Assembly (NCBI GenBank): GCA_028551475.1
Contig: CM052357.1
Span: forward strand, 10,897,931-10,961,930
DNA: 64,000 nt
Direction: 5' to 3'
Source: Casuarina equisetifolia
Taxonomy: Eukaryota > Streptophyta > Magnoliopsida > Fagales > Casuarinaceae
Shown here: positions 1 to 10,960 of the stretch, in pieces
Layout of the letters: every line of letters begins with the position of its first letter
How positions within the stretch are numbered: the first letter of the stretch is position 1
Made by a program: the position numbers and the translations under genes
The notes under the pieces: model-generated
Database searches by the model: none
What the model was told of the DNA's origin: nothing
The model's input: only the letters and a program-made list of their open reading frames with translations

Positions 1-154
1 TGTTCAGACTGAATCTTTTTGAAAAGAAAACTTGCAACTGATTGGTTTTACTGCAATCTCTTGTTCATCTTTAGCGTTTTGTTCTCACTCATATTTCTGG
101 CTTTGGTATGCTATCTTCCTTTCGTCATGTATCATGTCTTTCCTCATACTATAG

Positions 155-3100
155 GTCACTTGGGAAGAAAAATAAGAATTCAGGTGGTTCACGTTGGAAT
201 AAGGAATCAACTAAGATGTAAGTGAAACTTGCCCTCTGAATGCCCCTTTTTGTTAGTTAGTTACCTCTTTGTTATTCCAATTATATGATCTTTGTTGCAT
301 AGTGTGAAAAAGGAAAGAACTCCAAAAAGGAATTTGAAGACTGGACGAAAGGGCTTATCAAAAATAGACTTGGGTGAAACTGAAGACAAGGGGAATTCTG
401 ATGCACGAAGTCCTGAACCCAGCTTACCTTCCAAAACTGATGAATTGAACTCAGGTGAAGTGTCTTATCAGTTTCTAGTATAAATTATGCATGTCCTAGT
501 AAACACTGGAGTTTGGACCAGGCGAAAGACATTATTCTTTTTTGTTTTGGTTTGTATTTGACTGAACATTATCCCGATTTGATACATATACAAGCGACAT
601 ATTTTGCTTTGGTAACTCATTTTGTCTTTCTCTGGTTGTAGAATAGCAGTACCGGGCCAGGGTAGAGTAAGTTGTTTACTTCTTGCAAAGCACAAATATG
701 TAACAGTTCATTATTTATAAAAGTGACATACTTGCCACGAAAGGAAAATACAATTTTTACACGTCCTTGGTTGGTTAGAAGAACATGGCAGGTGCCAGTT
801 ACTGATTTGTCTGGTCTTGTATGTTGCTGGTGCTGCAACTGTTGAAATATTATTGAGTGCCAAGCTGCGACATGCTTAGTTTAGCATCAAATTCAACACA
901 CTTACCTAATGATGTGACAAAATTGTTTGTTACGTAGAAATATATCTATTGAACACAAATAGTGTGAGTATTTTGCCTAGAAATAAAAGTGTCTAAGAGA
1001 GTGAGGGGAAGGGTATATCACTTAGGCATTTATTCATAAGTCTAGTGCTTTGTGAAATTTCTTGGGATTCTCAATTCATCTGTGTCAAAAGACCTTGAAT
1101 ATAGGTAAAAATTGCTCATTTCATTCATATAAGCAAGAAAACCTCTTGATACAAAATGGGTTATTGTTCCCGTGGTGAGTTTTACATTACAATATCAACA
1201 TCTATTTATAAAGAAAGAAAATGAAACACAACGGGGAGAAGGAAGGGATAAGCTTATCCACGTCTTGTCTCCACACGTCGCGCATGTCCCTGCTGCTTGA
1301 AGTGATTCACGGCAGCTACTGTGAGTAGCTGCTACGCGTGCTGCCTGGCGGTGGAGTGTCTTACAGCAGCTACGAAAGTAGCTGCTGTCTAAGTGAGGTA
1401 GCTAACAGGGTAGCAACTAGTGGTGACGTGGCTGCCCATGTAACCACATATCTGAACACCCCTCCTCAAACTGATGGTCGATAAGAGTTGATGACATTCA
1501 GTTTGCCAAGGAGATGTGTATGCTAATTCGCTCCAAGAGCCTTTGTGAAGACATCTATTGGTTGATCTTTGGTTCCAACATGATGTGTTTTGATGAGGCC
1601 ACGCTTTATCTTTTCCCTAATGAAGTGACACTTGACATCTATGTGCTTAGTGCGCTGATGCACCATGGGATTTGCTAATAGTTCCATTGCGGCCTTATTA
1701 TCATAATATAGAGTCACTGGTTTTGGGACTTCAATTCCCATATCTCCAAGTAAGCTTAGTAACCAGATGATTTCACATGATGTGTAAGTCATTGCTCGAT
1801 ACTCTGCTTCTATTGAGGAAAGAGTTACCACTGCCTGTTTCTTGCTTTTCCAAGAGATGAGGGTGTCGCCAAGCATGATGCAGAAACCAGTGACAAATTT
1901 CCTCTCAACCTTGCAAGTGGTGTAGTCCGAGTCACAGAATGCTCTCATTTGGTAACCTCCTGAAGCAGGAATGAATAAACCGGTGCCTGGACAGCTCTCA
2001 AGATATCTGATTAATCTAATAGCCGCTTCCCAATGAGATTTCTTCGGTGAATGCATGAACTGGGCTAAGTTGTGCACCGCGTAAGAGATGTCAGGTTTGG
2101 TGACTAGGAGAAAATTCAGCTTCCCTATAAGTTGTTGATACTTGAGTGGTTCATTTAGAAGCGGATCATCATCTCGTGGCACCTTTGCTCCCTGATTATG
2201 TTTAAAAGTAGTCAACGACAAATTAGTGTCCATGGGGTTATCAACTGGTTTACTTCCCCCAAGTCCCATCTCTTTTATCATCTCGAGAATGTACTTTCGT
2301 TGACTTAACTGAATTCTTTTTTCATCTTTAAGGACCTCAATCCCAAGAGAGAATTTGAGATCTCTCAGGTCCTTAATGTGAAATGCAGAATGCAAGTGTG
2401 CTTTCAATTCTTGTATCCCCTCAATGTCATTGCCAGTGATGAGTATGTCATTAACATAAATCATGAGAATGACGATGAGATTACCTCTTCATCGAACAAA
2501 CAATGAGGTGTCATGCATGGAATCCTTATAACTAGCTGTGAGTAGGGCTTCCATAAACTTTTCATACCATTGTTTGGCTGCTTGCTTAAGTCCATAGATG
2601 GATTTTCTCAACTTACAAACTTTTCCACTGTTCTCAGCTGGATCACCTAGTGAAGGTTCCATATATACTTCTTCATCTAGATTCTCTTGTAGGAATACAT
2701 TATTCACATCCATCTGATGGATGTCCCACTGATTTTGTGCTGCTAAAGAGAGAGCACATCTGATTGTGATGTGTTTTACCACTGGGGCAAAAATCTCATG
2801 GTAGTCCACTCCTTCTTTCTGACTGTATCCTTTTGCCACTAGTCTTGCTTTATACCTCTCTACTGACCCATCTGCTTTGTGCTTTATCTTATACACTCAT
2901 TTACAACCAATGGGTTTTCTTCCTCAAGGTAAGTCCACTAGCTCCCATGTATTATTTGCTTCTAATGCCCTAATTTCTTGTTCCATGGCTTCTTGCCATC
3001 TAAGATCGCCAATTGCCTCATGGTGATGCATTGGTTCAACATCAGAAGATATGGATGTAATGAAATGCTTATTGTCCAATGGTAAATGGTCATATGAAAT

Positions 3101-6100
3101 GTAGGTCGAAAGAGGATAGGCTGATGATTCTGTTTCTGCTTCATGGATGGTAGGGCATACGTAGTCTTTTGACCACAAAGGGAGTTTAATGTTCCTAGTA
3201 GGACGTTAAAGGGTTGCCTATGGTTGTGGTTCAGGTAAATTGCTTGATGTGGGTATGGTTTCATCATCAGAGAATATGTCAAGTGGTTCAACTAAAGGTG
3301 GTGGTGGTATGTCTGTATGGTGGCTTATAGGATCAGCTAAAGTGGGAGATGAATGTATAGGGTCAGAAGGTACCTCAAATTCATGCATTTCTGGAGCCTT
3401 TTGAGCGAGTTCCGTCAAAGGTACCTACATGGTAGGATGTAATTTGGCCCCTACTTGTGAAAAAGGGAAGATATTCTCATGGAATTTCACATCCCGACTT
3501 ATAAAAAATCTATCATTTTTGGGGTCGTATAATCTGTATCCCTTCTGACCTTGAGTATATCCCATGAAAATGCTAGGGATTGCTAGGGAGGCAAACTTAT
3601 CTTTTGGTCCTACAATGGTGGCATGACATAAACATCCAAAAATTCTAAGATGTGAGAATTTTGGTAATTTTTCAAAAAGTTTCTTAAAAGGTGTGATTCC
3701 ATGCAAAACCGTAGATGGCATCCTATTGATAAGATAAGTTGCAATAAGTATGTATTCCCCCCAAAATTTATCAGGCATTGAGCTTTGAAATTTCAAATCT
3801 CGCGCTACATCTAAGATGTGACGATGTTTGTGCTCTACAACACCATTCTATTGTGGTGTGTGCACACATGAACTCTCGTGCTTGATGCCTCGAGAGGTGA
3901 ATAATTGTTTTGTATGCTGATTGAAGAAATCAAGTGCATTATCTGTTCTAACGCACTTGACTTCTGTGTCGAATTGCTTTTTTACCAAATTCAAGAATTC
4001 TTCTAGTCGTGAATATGTTTCACTCTTGACTTTCATCAAGAATGTCCAAGTTTCCCGTGAAAAGTCATCGACTAGTGTGAGGAAATATCTTGACCCATCA
4101 TGATTGGGGATTCTGTATGGTCCCCAAACATCTATATGGACTAGGTCAAACTTTCGTTGTGCAATGTGATTGCGCGTAGGAAAGGAATTGTGAGTTTGTT
4201 TCGCAAGTGGGCAAATCATGCAAGGCTCATGTTTCGAGAATTTTGCAGATTTGAAATCATTAATATATTGAAATTTTGCATCAGACATATGTCTGAGTCT
4301 ACAATGCCAAAGTTCAAAATTTAAAATATTAGATGCAGATTTTGAATGTTCAAAAGTTAAAAGATGTCCTGAAGGCTAAGATACATCATTTCTATCTGGA
4401 CATGCAACAAAATAGTAGAAGCCATTTCTAACCCTATCAAGGCCTTTGACTTCACTCGTCCAAAGGTCCTGAAAAACATAAAATTCTGCATAAAATATGA
4501 TGCAACATGTATTTTCATGGCAAAATTTTGAGGCAGATATAAGGTTTAACTTAAAATCAGGAGAATATAGAACTGTGTTCAATTTTAATGTTTTGGATAT
4601 GCTAGTATTGCCAATATGTGTCACCAATGCACCATCACCATTAGGAAATTTAACTTTCCTAGATCTAGAGGCACATGGCATAATCGATTTCAAGCATGGC
4701 AAATTTGAAGTAATATGACCACTGGCACCAAAATCAATTATCCAACATTGATTTAAAGAGTGAGATGTACCTGCCAGGTAAGCCTGACTGTCCAGTTTAT
4801 TGTTTAGGAATCCCATGAATTTCTGGTAATTTGTCTTGGTGATGAAGACATGGTCCGGATCATCTGCTACTAGATTGGCTTTGGCTTATTCTCTGTAATT
4901 TCTGTGTCTGGGTGGATAACCATGGAGTTTGTAGCATTCCTTTTTTTCATGACCATATCCTTTGCAGTATTCTCATTGGGGACCCACCAAACGATAACAT
5001 TCCTCCTTTTTTTGGCCTTTTTTCCCACAAAGGGTACATTGGTCATTTTAAGTTTGATTACCCCTAAATGACCAGTCGTTTCGCGCTACCTTTAGCATAA
5101 ACGACATGTTGTTTTGAGCAGAGTGCATATATGACCCGTCCCCTGCGACTAGTTGTTCGGCCCCTGAGGAAGTCGTCCCCATAGATGCGCTCGCCGCAAT
5201 AGTTGTTGACCCACCTCCCAAACTTTTTACGTTGGGTCAACTTTTCACCACAACAAACACATAATCACCGGTCGTCTTCCCCGATGAGCTCCGACGATAT
5301 TCTACCTTCAGAGTATCGAATAGGCCTGTAAAAGGTCCGGAGGAGGCTGCATAAGAAGAATTTGCTCCCAAATCGGCAAAAGGTGATTATCCAGGCCATG
5401 AATGAATTGAAAAAACTTCATCTCCTCTTCGTGCTCCTACCATTCTTCAAACGAGTACATTCTGAGCCTTTTTAGCTCAATCAGGGAGTTGAATTCGTTC
5501 CAGAACTGCTTCAATCGATCAAAATAGGTTGTAATTGGTTCTCCGCCTTGCCGAATCGTGCACAATTCGGTAGTTAGGTCAAAAACCCTAGAACGGTCAA
5601 CCTGTTAATATCGGCTGCAGAGTTCCGACCACATCTTGGCTGCCGTTTTGGTGTAGAAAAGGCTGTTGTGAAGATGGTCGGCAATTGAATTCAGTATCCA
5701 TCCGCGGCAGAGATCGTTGCACCGTTTCCACTATTTTTGGGTCGGTGAGTCGGGTTCCAGCGCGGTGTAAGAGCCGTCGATGAACACATATTTGTTCTTA
5801 ATTGAGAGCGTGATCGTCATCGTCTCGCTCCATGCTGCGTAATTCATTAGTCCATCGAGCTTAATTGCTACCAACGGTGTCGAATTTGTGTCTCCGGGCG
5901 GTAGAAAAAAAGGATCAGAATAATCTAGGGTTTGGCCCCTGTTATCCAATTCTTGGTGCGGTGGAGTGAGCGGAGGAGCACGTTGATAGGTGCAAAAGTC
6001 TGCTTGGTCTCCTCCGGTTTAATGTGGCGGCACATACGGCGGCATGGATTGACTGGAACCTGCCATCTCGCCGATCAGAGGAATTTGGGGGCTGGACGAT

Positions 6101-7495
6101 GTCGTTTGGTGGGAGAAACGGCGTCGTTGTTGGGTGTGGTGTCGTTCGAGTGGAGCGTGGTTGTTTCAGAAGAAAACGAATGACGTCGTTCCACTAAAAC
6201 GAAAAGCAATGGTACGTCGTCGTTTTGATCGTTGTCTTTGTAAATGGACGAATTAATCAAAACTACGCCATTTTGGAATTAGGTCACCGAAATAGATGCA
6301 ACGACGGTGGGTTTTGGAATTAGGTCACCGGAATAGATGCAACGATGGTGGGGTTACAGTCCGATGTGGTGTTTGAAAGCATTAGAGGGCGTTTTTACGG
6401 TCAGTTTTGATCAAAAATTAGCCAAAAAATTATGATTTATGGGTTTTGAGCAGAAGCGATTTGGATCGATCGAAAACGAACGAGTTTTTTAAGCTCGATT
6501 CGTGATAAATGGAAAATAAAGAACCTAAGCTCTTGATGCCATGTCAAAAGACCTTGAATATAGGTAAAAATTGCTCATTTCATTCATATAAGCAAGAAAA
6601 CCTCTTGATACAAAACGAGTTATTGTTCCCGTGGTGAGTTTTACATTACAATATCAACACCTATTTATAGAGAAAGAAAATGAAACACAACGGGGTGAAG
6701 GAAAGGATAAGGTTATCCACATCTTGTCTCCACACGTCGCGCATGTCCTTGCTGCTTGAAGTGATTCACGGCAGCTATTGTGAGTAGCTACTATGCATGC
6801 TGCCTGATGGTGGAGTGTCTTACAGTAGCTACAAAAGTAGTTGCTGTCTAAGTGAGGTAGCTAACAGGGTAGCCACTAGTGGTGATGTGGCTGCCCATGT
6901 AACCATATATCCAAACAATATGTGTTTCTTTAGGTGATTCAGATGGAGAACAAGATGAAAGACGAGATGAGAACATATCAGATAAGGAGGATTTCGAGAA
7001 GGAAGTTAAGTCAGTTTCAAAAAGAAAACAGTTGGAACACACAGAGGATAACCTACATGATTCAGATGAATCTGATGGAGAGAAAACTCTTGCTTTTGAA
7101 GTGAGAAGTGCTAAAGATATTGACAGTGTTCCTCGAGACGGTCCAATTGGTGATGAAGAAAAATCTCATTCAGAAGATAAAGGAGCAGATGAATCAAGTA
7201 GTGCAACGAAAGAGGAAGCTGATGAAGAAGAAAAGTCAGATTCCGAAGGAAGTCAAGCCAAGGGAAGTATTAGCAGAAGAAAGGAGAAAAACCGTCGAAG
7301 AGAGTCTTCAAAATCTTCTGATCATTGCCATTTTGAAGCTTCTGATGATGAGCCTCTTGTATTTATCCTCCAACCTTGGCTTTTTAGTATATAAAGTTTA
7401 TTCAGCAAAGCTAGCATTGATTACGTTAATTTGGCTCTTATTAAATGCAAATGAAGTGGAAGAACCGAGCAGTAAAAAGAGGTTCAAGACGATGA
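155..7495 (+). CDS. C-terminal exons of a PDS5-like (cohesin cofactor) gene, 5' part outside window
   Basis: Four exons join in phase: 155-217, 303-454, 6934-7358 and 7457-7495 (TGA at 7493-7495). Each intron has a GT donor and AG acceptor, and the frame stays open across all four. The product is lysine-rich at first (SLGKKNKNSGGSRWNKESTK), then strongly acidic and serine-rich with repeated SD, DE and EE pairs, and ends SDDEPL then WKNRAVKRGSRR. This low-complexity tail with an xDDEPL-W ending resembles the C terminus of plant PDS5 homologues, which bind cohesin and affect sister-chromatid cohesion and repair. No Tudor or HEAT domain lies in the window, so the name rests on tail composition only. 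The third intron is about 6.5 kb because a Copia element lies antisense in it. The last exon boundary is the least certain. Other acidic nuclear proteins remain possible. Confidence 0.5.
455..1082 (+). other. Intron sequence upstream of the Copia insertion
   Basis: AT-rich intron DNA between the second visible exon of the PDS5-like gene (donor after position 454) and the left LTR. Short open frames on the minus strand here show no family resemblance. No other feature seen. Confidence 0.5.
1083..1458 (-). repeat. 3' LTR of Copia-1
   Basis: 376 bp, TG...CA, paired with 6542-6917. The polypurine tract (GAGGAGGGG on the minus strand) abuts its inner edge at 1459-1468. In element orientation this is the downstream LTR. 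Confidence 0.95.
1523..4816 (-). pseudogene. Copia-1 pol region (protease, integrase, RT, RNase H), broken
   Basis: Reading the minus strand from 4816: a protease whose active-site D-S/T-G triplet now reads DFG in DFGASGH; the integrase zinc region; the integrase core, with HIDVWGP and RTDNA supplying the first two acidic residues (4288-3848), then 3796-3425; RT beginning VYKIKHKADGS (2896); a second RT block with IYVNDIL at 2464, where the catalytic YVDD has become YVND; and an RNase H with DSDY and SSIEAEYRAM, ending at 1523. In-frame stops include TGA at 2899-2897, where the family has Trp (GCKW-VYK), and a stop after HTPQ near 3850. Family knowledge gives the domain order; the lesions are visible directly. 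The protein cannot be active as encoded. Confidence 0.93.
4870..5949 (-). pseudogene. Copia-1 gag, broken
   Basis: Opens MDNRGQTLDYSDPFFLPPGD at 5949 and continues LVAIKLDGLMNYAAWSETM, the N-terminal gag pattern of plant Copia elements. Stops and frame changes follow. Two cysteine-knuckle remnants lie at about 4920-5040; in the second, CKGYGHEKKECYKLHGYPP, the C-x4-H-x4-C part survives but the first cysteine region is damaged. It packages RNA in an intact element; this copy cannot. Confidence 0.85.
6271..6352. repeat. 41-bp direct repeat, two copies, in Copia-1 leader
   Basis: Units 6271-6311 and 6312-6352 share TTTTGGAATTAGGTCACCG and the following AATAGATGCAACGA-GGTGG stretch, with only a few differences. 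It lies between the primer-binding site and gag, in the untranslated leader. Confidence 0.85.
6529..6541 (-). other. tRNA primer-binding site of Copia-1
   Basis: Minus strand TGGCATCAAGAGC, directly next to the LTR end at 6542. It resembles the initiator-Met tRNA complement (TGGTATCAGAGC) used by most plant Copia elements. Confidence 0.9.
6542..6917 (-). repeat. 5' LTR of Copia-1
   Basis: 376 bp, same length as 1083-1458. In element orientation it is the promoter-bearing LTR, reading away from the next PDS5-like exon at 6934, only 16 bp beyond its edge. Confidence 0.95.
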
Positions 7496-7726
7496 TTGTA
7501 AGCAGTTTGGGCATAGTTAGCAGTGACTTGCAAGAGTTTCCTTAGCTGTGGTGTCGTGGGAGAAGGAGGTTCCAGTGTGATTTATACAGTGATTGGCGCA
7601 AAGGATGAAAGGAGATGAACCCTACTCAATTATGTAAACAGACAAATAAACGTATAGAACAGTATCTCGGCAGTGATGTGTATGACGGGAAAAATGACGT
7701 ATAACGTTTCCCACTTTGATTGAACC
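7496..7726. other. 3' flank of the PDS5-like gene
   Basis: Non-coding DNA after the proposed stop, probably 3' UTR plus flank. Nothing else seen. Confidence 0.3.
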
Positions 7727-8373
7727 TGTGAGGAAATACTAAAACACCAACGATGTATTTGAATCACAAGTAGAATAAGCAAATATCACACTCAACACAA
7801 AAGAATTTCTACGTGGAAAAATCCCTCCAATGTGAAGGATAAAAAACCACGGGACCGATCACGGAGTCCACCCAAATCTCCACTATATAAATTGTTAGGT
7901 TACAACCCAATCAAGTCCTTAACAATAGCAACAGGACTAAGATTTACTGATTCAACAATAATAGAATCACTAATAAATAGTGAAGAACAAGTTGTAAACA
8001 ACAACTTAACCAAGAAAAGTTGGAGAAAAATCACCCAGATTTTTGACAAAGATCTACTCACTTCAAGAGCTCCAAATGACGATCCAACCATTCATAATGA
8101 AGAACACCTAATCCCAAACTTGCTGATAAAAAATCAGCTCAATCGGACCACGGATCAACCTTGACCAGACGTTTGATCAACTGCTGCGCAGGGCCTCTAA
8201 TTCTTGCGAAATTCTACTCTTTTCTTTTCTCTCTCTCTTTTCTTTTTTTTGATGGCCACTCACCTCTTCTCCTAAAGAAAAAACCTTATATTTTTTCTTT
8301 TAAACCTTAGGGCCACATTACCCTAATTGGACCCAATAATAAGTTCCCGAATATGGGTTGGACCAACCCAACA
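7727..8373 (-). mobile_element. Possible solo LTR
   Basis: A 647-bp block that on the minus strand starts TGTTGGGTTGG and ends CCTCACA, fitting TG...CA. It contains segments common in plant LTRs (ACGTGGAAAAATCCCTCC near 7811 and a pyrimidine run near 8220-8250). No internal coding DNA or second LTR is nearby. The flanks (GAACC and GTGTA) do not match, so no target duplication supports the call. It could be a truncated end instead. Confidence 0.4.
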
Positions 8374-8832
8374 GTGTAGAATGTATAATAGCAGTAGACA
8401 TTCCCACTATTAGGCAAGAAGCAGTGGTAGTTCATGTTAGAAAGTGGGATAACTATTCTGAGAAATGACGGTAGTAGAGTTAGATGGTAGGGTTCAACAT
8501 GTAATTTGAGGTGTGGTGCATCTTTTTGACTGCTCTAATTAGTAAAGATAGGCCAAATGTACAGTTATATATCTTATTGCTTGATTGCTAATAACCAACA
8601 ACCCATGATAGTTTATTGTTTACTTTTACTGTTTCTATTATTCCCCTTCTTTTAGATGGTTGAACTTGGAAGCACATGGAACACATGGAATTAGAGAGGG
8701 AATTGACCTTGCCTAAAAAAATGCCTGACCTAGCGTGGAATTGGAGAGTTATCAGCATTGGACTTACTTTTACTGTTTCTATAAGCTCTTTTTTTTTTTT
8801 TTTTTTGCTTTCAGCTTCTCTGCCATGGCTTT
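8374..8832. other. Non-coding stretch before the germin-like fragment
   Basis: AT-rich DNA with a T run near 8788-8806. No gene, repeat or RNA recognised. Confidence 0.4.
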
Positions 8833-9057
8833 ATGAACTGTAAGCACGAATTTATATTCAAACTAGTTCTTGCATTTGCTATTTTCCATATGGCCATTGT
8901 TGGGGATGCAGACATCATCTCAGATTTTATAGTCCCACCAAATGTTACCAAAGTTGATGGCAACTTCTTCACATATACTGGCATGAGGGCTATAGTTCGG
9001 GCAGCCCCAAAAAGGCAATCTTTAAAAATGGCGCCTCCTCTACTGTTGTATTTTTAA
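8833..9057 (+). pseudogene. Germin-like protein fragment (signal peptide and start of cupin domain)
   Basis: A 74-residue frame. Residues 1-26 form a hydrophobic signal peptide ending near VGDAD, followed by DIISDFIVPPNVTKVDGNFF and TYTGMR, the characteristic N terminus of germin-like proteins of the GLP9/subfamily 2 type. Germin-like proteins are about 200-220-residue secreted cupin proteins that bind metal through three His and one Glu. Here the homology is lost after GMRAIV and a stop follows. The two cupin boxes and metal ligands are absent, and no continuation was found downstream. This is a 5' gene fragment, not a working gene. Confidence 0.8.
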
Positions 9058-9870
9058 TTTTGGATGGGCACTACTCTTGTATTTATATATCCTACGTGAA
9101 CTTGATGCTTTGGCATTCACTTATTCAATTTGAACCAACCCTTAGAAAGTGTCAACAGCAGCTGTTGGATGAGGCATGTATCACACTATCTCTGTCTTTC
9201 CTTTACGTATGAGATACAAGTACATTTCTTAGAAAGAGCTTAGTAAACCATTTGCAGTAAGTTTTGAGGTGCCTTTGGTTTGTCATAAACAAATTTCTAC
9301 TTGTTTGCAAACTGATGGCGATGTGAGTTTTTGTGATGTGGTACATAAAAAAATTAAGGCTGCATTTGTTTTGACACAAAATGTTTTCTGTCATAAAAGA
9401 TTTTTAGTAGAAAACACTTTCTGGAAAAACTACTCATTTTTCGTTGCTTGGCCAACATCTTGAAATTTTCCTAAAAACATTTTCCAGTGTTTAGTTCGCA
9501 CTGAAAATCATTTATATTTTTTTTTATGTAATTTCATATAATTATATAGATAACAACTATCATTTACAACATGAATATAATATAATGTAACTAAAAAATC
9601 AATCTAACTTTACTGATTGACTCTACTAAGGCTTAAAAGAAAGCATTTCTATATCATGTTTAGTGACCTTGCTAGCTTTAAAAAGTATTTTGACTACATA
9701 TAAACACCCGTAGAGTGCTCTTATTAGAAATGCCTTGTGACCTTCAACCAATTTTGTGCTTCAATATAATTACCTGGAGTAAGTGCTAAAGCTTGTTTCC
9801 AATACTCAACGGCTTAATCGAACCAAGCCTCTACAATTTCACGATTTCCCTATCATAGATAAGTGAATGA
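9058..9870. other. Intergenic stretch with MITE-like sequence
   Basis: No gene. At about 9355-9515 a segment rich in AAAATGTTTTC, GAAAACACTTTCTGG and TTTTCCAGTGTTTAG resembles the ends of short non-autonomous hAT-type elements, but I could not find a matching inverted end or target duplication. Confidence 0.3.
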
Positions 9871-9971
9871 CACACCCGGGGAGGGGGGAGGGATGAGATT
9901 CGAACCCTTGACCGGTGGGACGGCCGGTCAGGGTTAGGCTCAAAGAACACCACTGAGCCAGGCCCCCGCCC
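9871..9971 (-). mobile_element. tRNA-derived SINE head (GC-rich)
   Basis: On the minus strand the block starts GGGGGCCTGGCTCAGTGGTG and carries an A-box match (TGGCTCAGTGG) about 45 bases before a B-box match (GGTTCGAATCTC), the two internal RNA polymerase III promoter elements. It does not fold as a complete tRNA gene by eye. Its GC content contrasts sharply with the AT-rich flanks. The 3' tail is unclear. Confidence 0.65.
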
Positions 9972-10189
9972 ATAATTTTTTTTTTTTTAATCTACCATAT
10001 CTATTTTTAATCTATCATATCTAATTGAATGAGATTTATCATAGATTTATCTTATTATTTCTAGAGTTAACTAAAAGAGATTAATTACATGAGTTTCAAA
10101 CTTCTATTTTGATTAATAATTTAATGAGTTTTGGTTTTATCTTTTTTTTTTCCAAAGAATAAAATATAGTCATTTTTATTATCATTAAA
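9972..10189. other. AT-rich spacer between SINE and plastid insert
   Basis: Poly-T and simple AT-rich sequence. Some of it may still be plastid-derived; not resolved. Confidence 0.3.
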
Positions 10190-10960
10190 ATCTTTTAAAG
10201 AGTAACTATCTCAGTTTCATATATAAATTTCTATAAAATTTTTTGAAAAAGCCTTTCTTTCATAAGAAAGAAAAGACTTACTATCTTTGGGATCTGATTC
10301 TACACCGCTGCTCAATACCTTAGGGGATCGACTCTATTACATAAGTTGATTCCTAATTTTTATCTCATATTGTGACATAAGTAAGCAGTTTTTATTGTAT
10401 CGGTCCAAAACCTCACTAATTGATCTTTACGGTGCTTATTCTATCAATTAGATCCTTTCTTTATCCATAGACTAAAGGATCTAGGCATACCTTTTTGAAC
10501 CTCTATAATTTTTTTTTTCTTTGCTACAGCTGATAAAAATCGTTGTTTTGGACACGATAGATATGATATGTAGAAAGCCTATTTTCTAGTATTTATTAGC
10601 GGATTTGCTCTTTCTTTTTATTTCTATAGTGGAGATAGTCGCACGTAATGACAGATCACGGCCATATTGTTTAAAGCTTGTGGTAAGAACGGGTTTCGCT
10701 CTAGTGCCCTAAAATACTATGGATTCCTAACTTCTATCATAGGGATCAATTTCGAGTCGCATAGCTTCATAATAATTCTGTAAAGCTTCCGCATAATTTC
10801 CTTCGGATTGAGCCGACATCCGTTGCGGTCGTCATTCGATTCAAAGAATCTCCGCTCCAGAACCGTACGTGAGATTTTCATCTCATACGGCTCCTCCTTT
10901 TTTATGTGATAACTCTTAACAATTTCATTCTTCTTAACACCCCTTACTGTACACAATCAA
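10190..10960 (-). pseudogene. ycf3: Nuclear insert of chloroplast DNA: ycf3 exon 2 with flanking group II introns
   Basis: Reading the minus strand: the end of ycf3 intron 1, including a group II domain V-like hairpin (GAGCCGTATGAGATGAAAAT, then CTCACGTACGGTTC), near 10860-10900; then exon 2 from 10820 encoding [20 protein letters not shown] and RLEIDPYDR; then [14 protein letters not shown] and NNMAVICHY to 10645; then intron 2 starting GTGCGAC. Ycf3 is a plastid TPR protein that helps assemble photosystem I. Between PYDR and YFRAL about 20 codons are missing (the SYILYNIGLIH part) and the frame is broken. Nuclear location, plastid group II introns and the deletion make it a non-functional transfer (NUPT). 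The outer edges are approximate. Confidence 0.9.

Larger units (their letters stand above)
1083..6917 (-). mobile_element. Copia-type LTR retrotransposon (Copia-1), complete but defective
   Basis: A full-length 5,835-bp element read on the minus strand. Two 376-bp LTRs start TG and end CA. The primer-binding site is at 6529-6541 and the polypurine tract at 1459-1468. The flanks are ATCTG (1078-1082) and ATATG (6918-6922), a likely 5-bp target duplication with one mismatch. The internal order is gag, protease, integrase, reverse transcriptase, RNase H, the Copia order. By eye the LTRs differ at about 24 of 376 positions, mostly transitions, which implies an insertion of some age. Several stops break the coding region, so the copy is not autonomous. 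It lies antisense in an intron of the PDS5-like gene. Confidence 0.96.

Noticed and set aside
7727..8373. Confident solo LTR
   Set aside because: No matching target duplication and no second copy in the window, so kept only at low confidence.
9891..9971. Functional tRNA gene
   Set aside because: A and B boxes are present but no acceptor-stem pairing or plausible anticodon arm was seen; better explained as a SINE.
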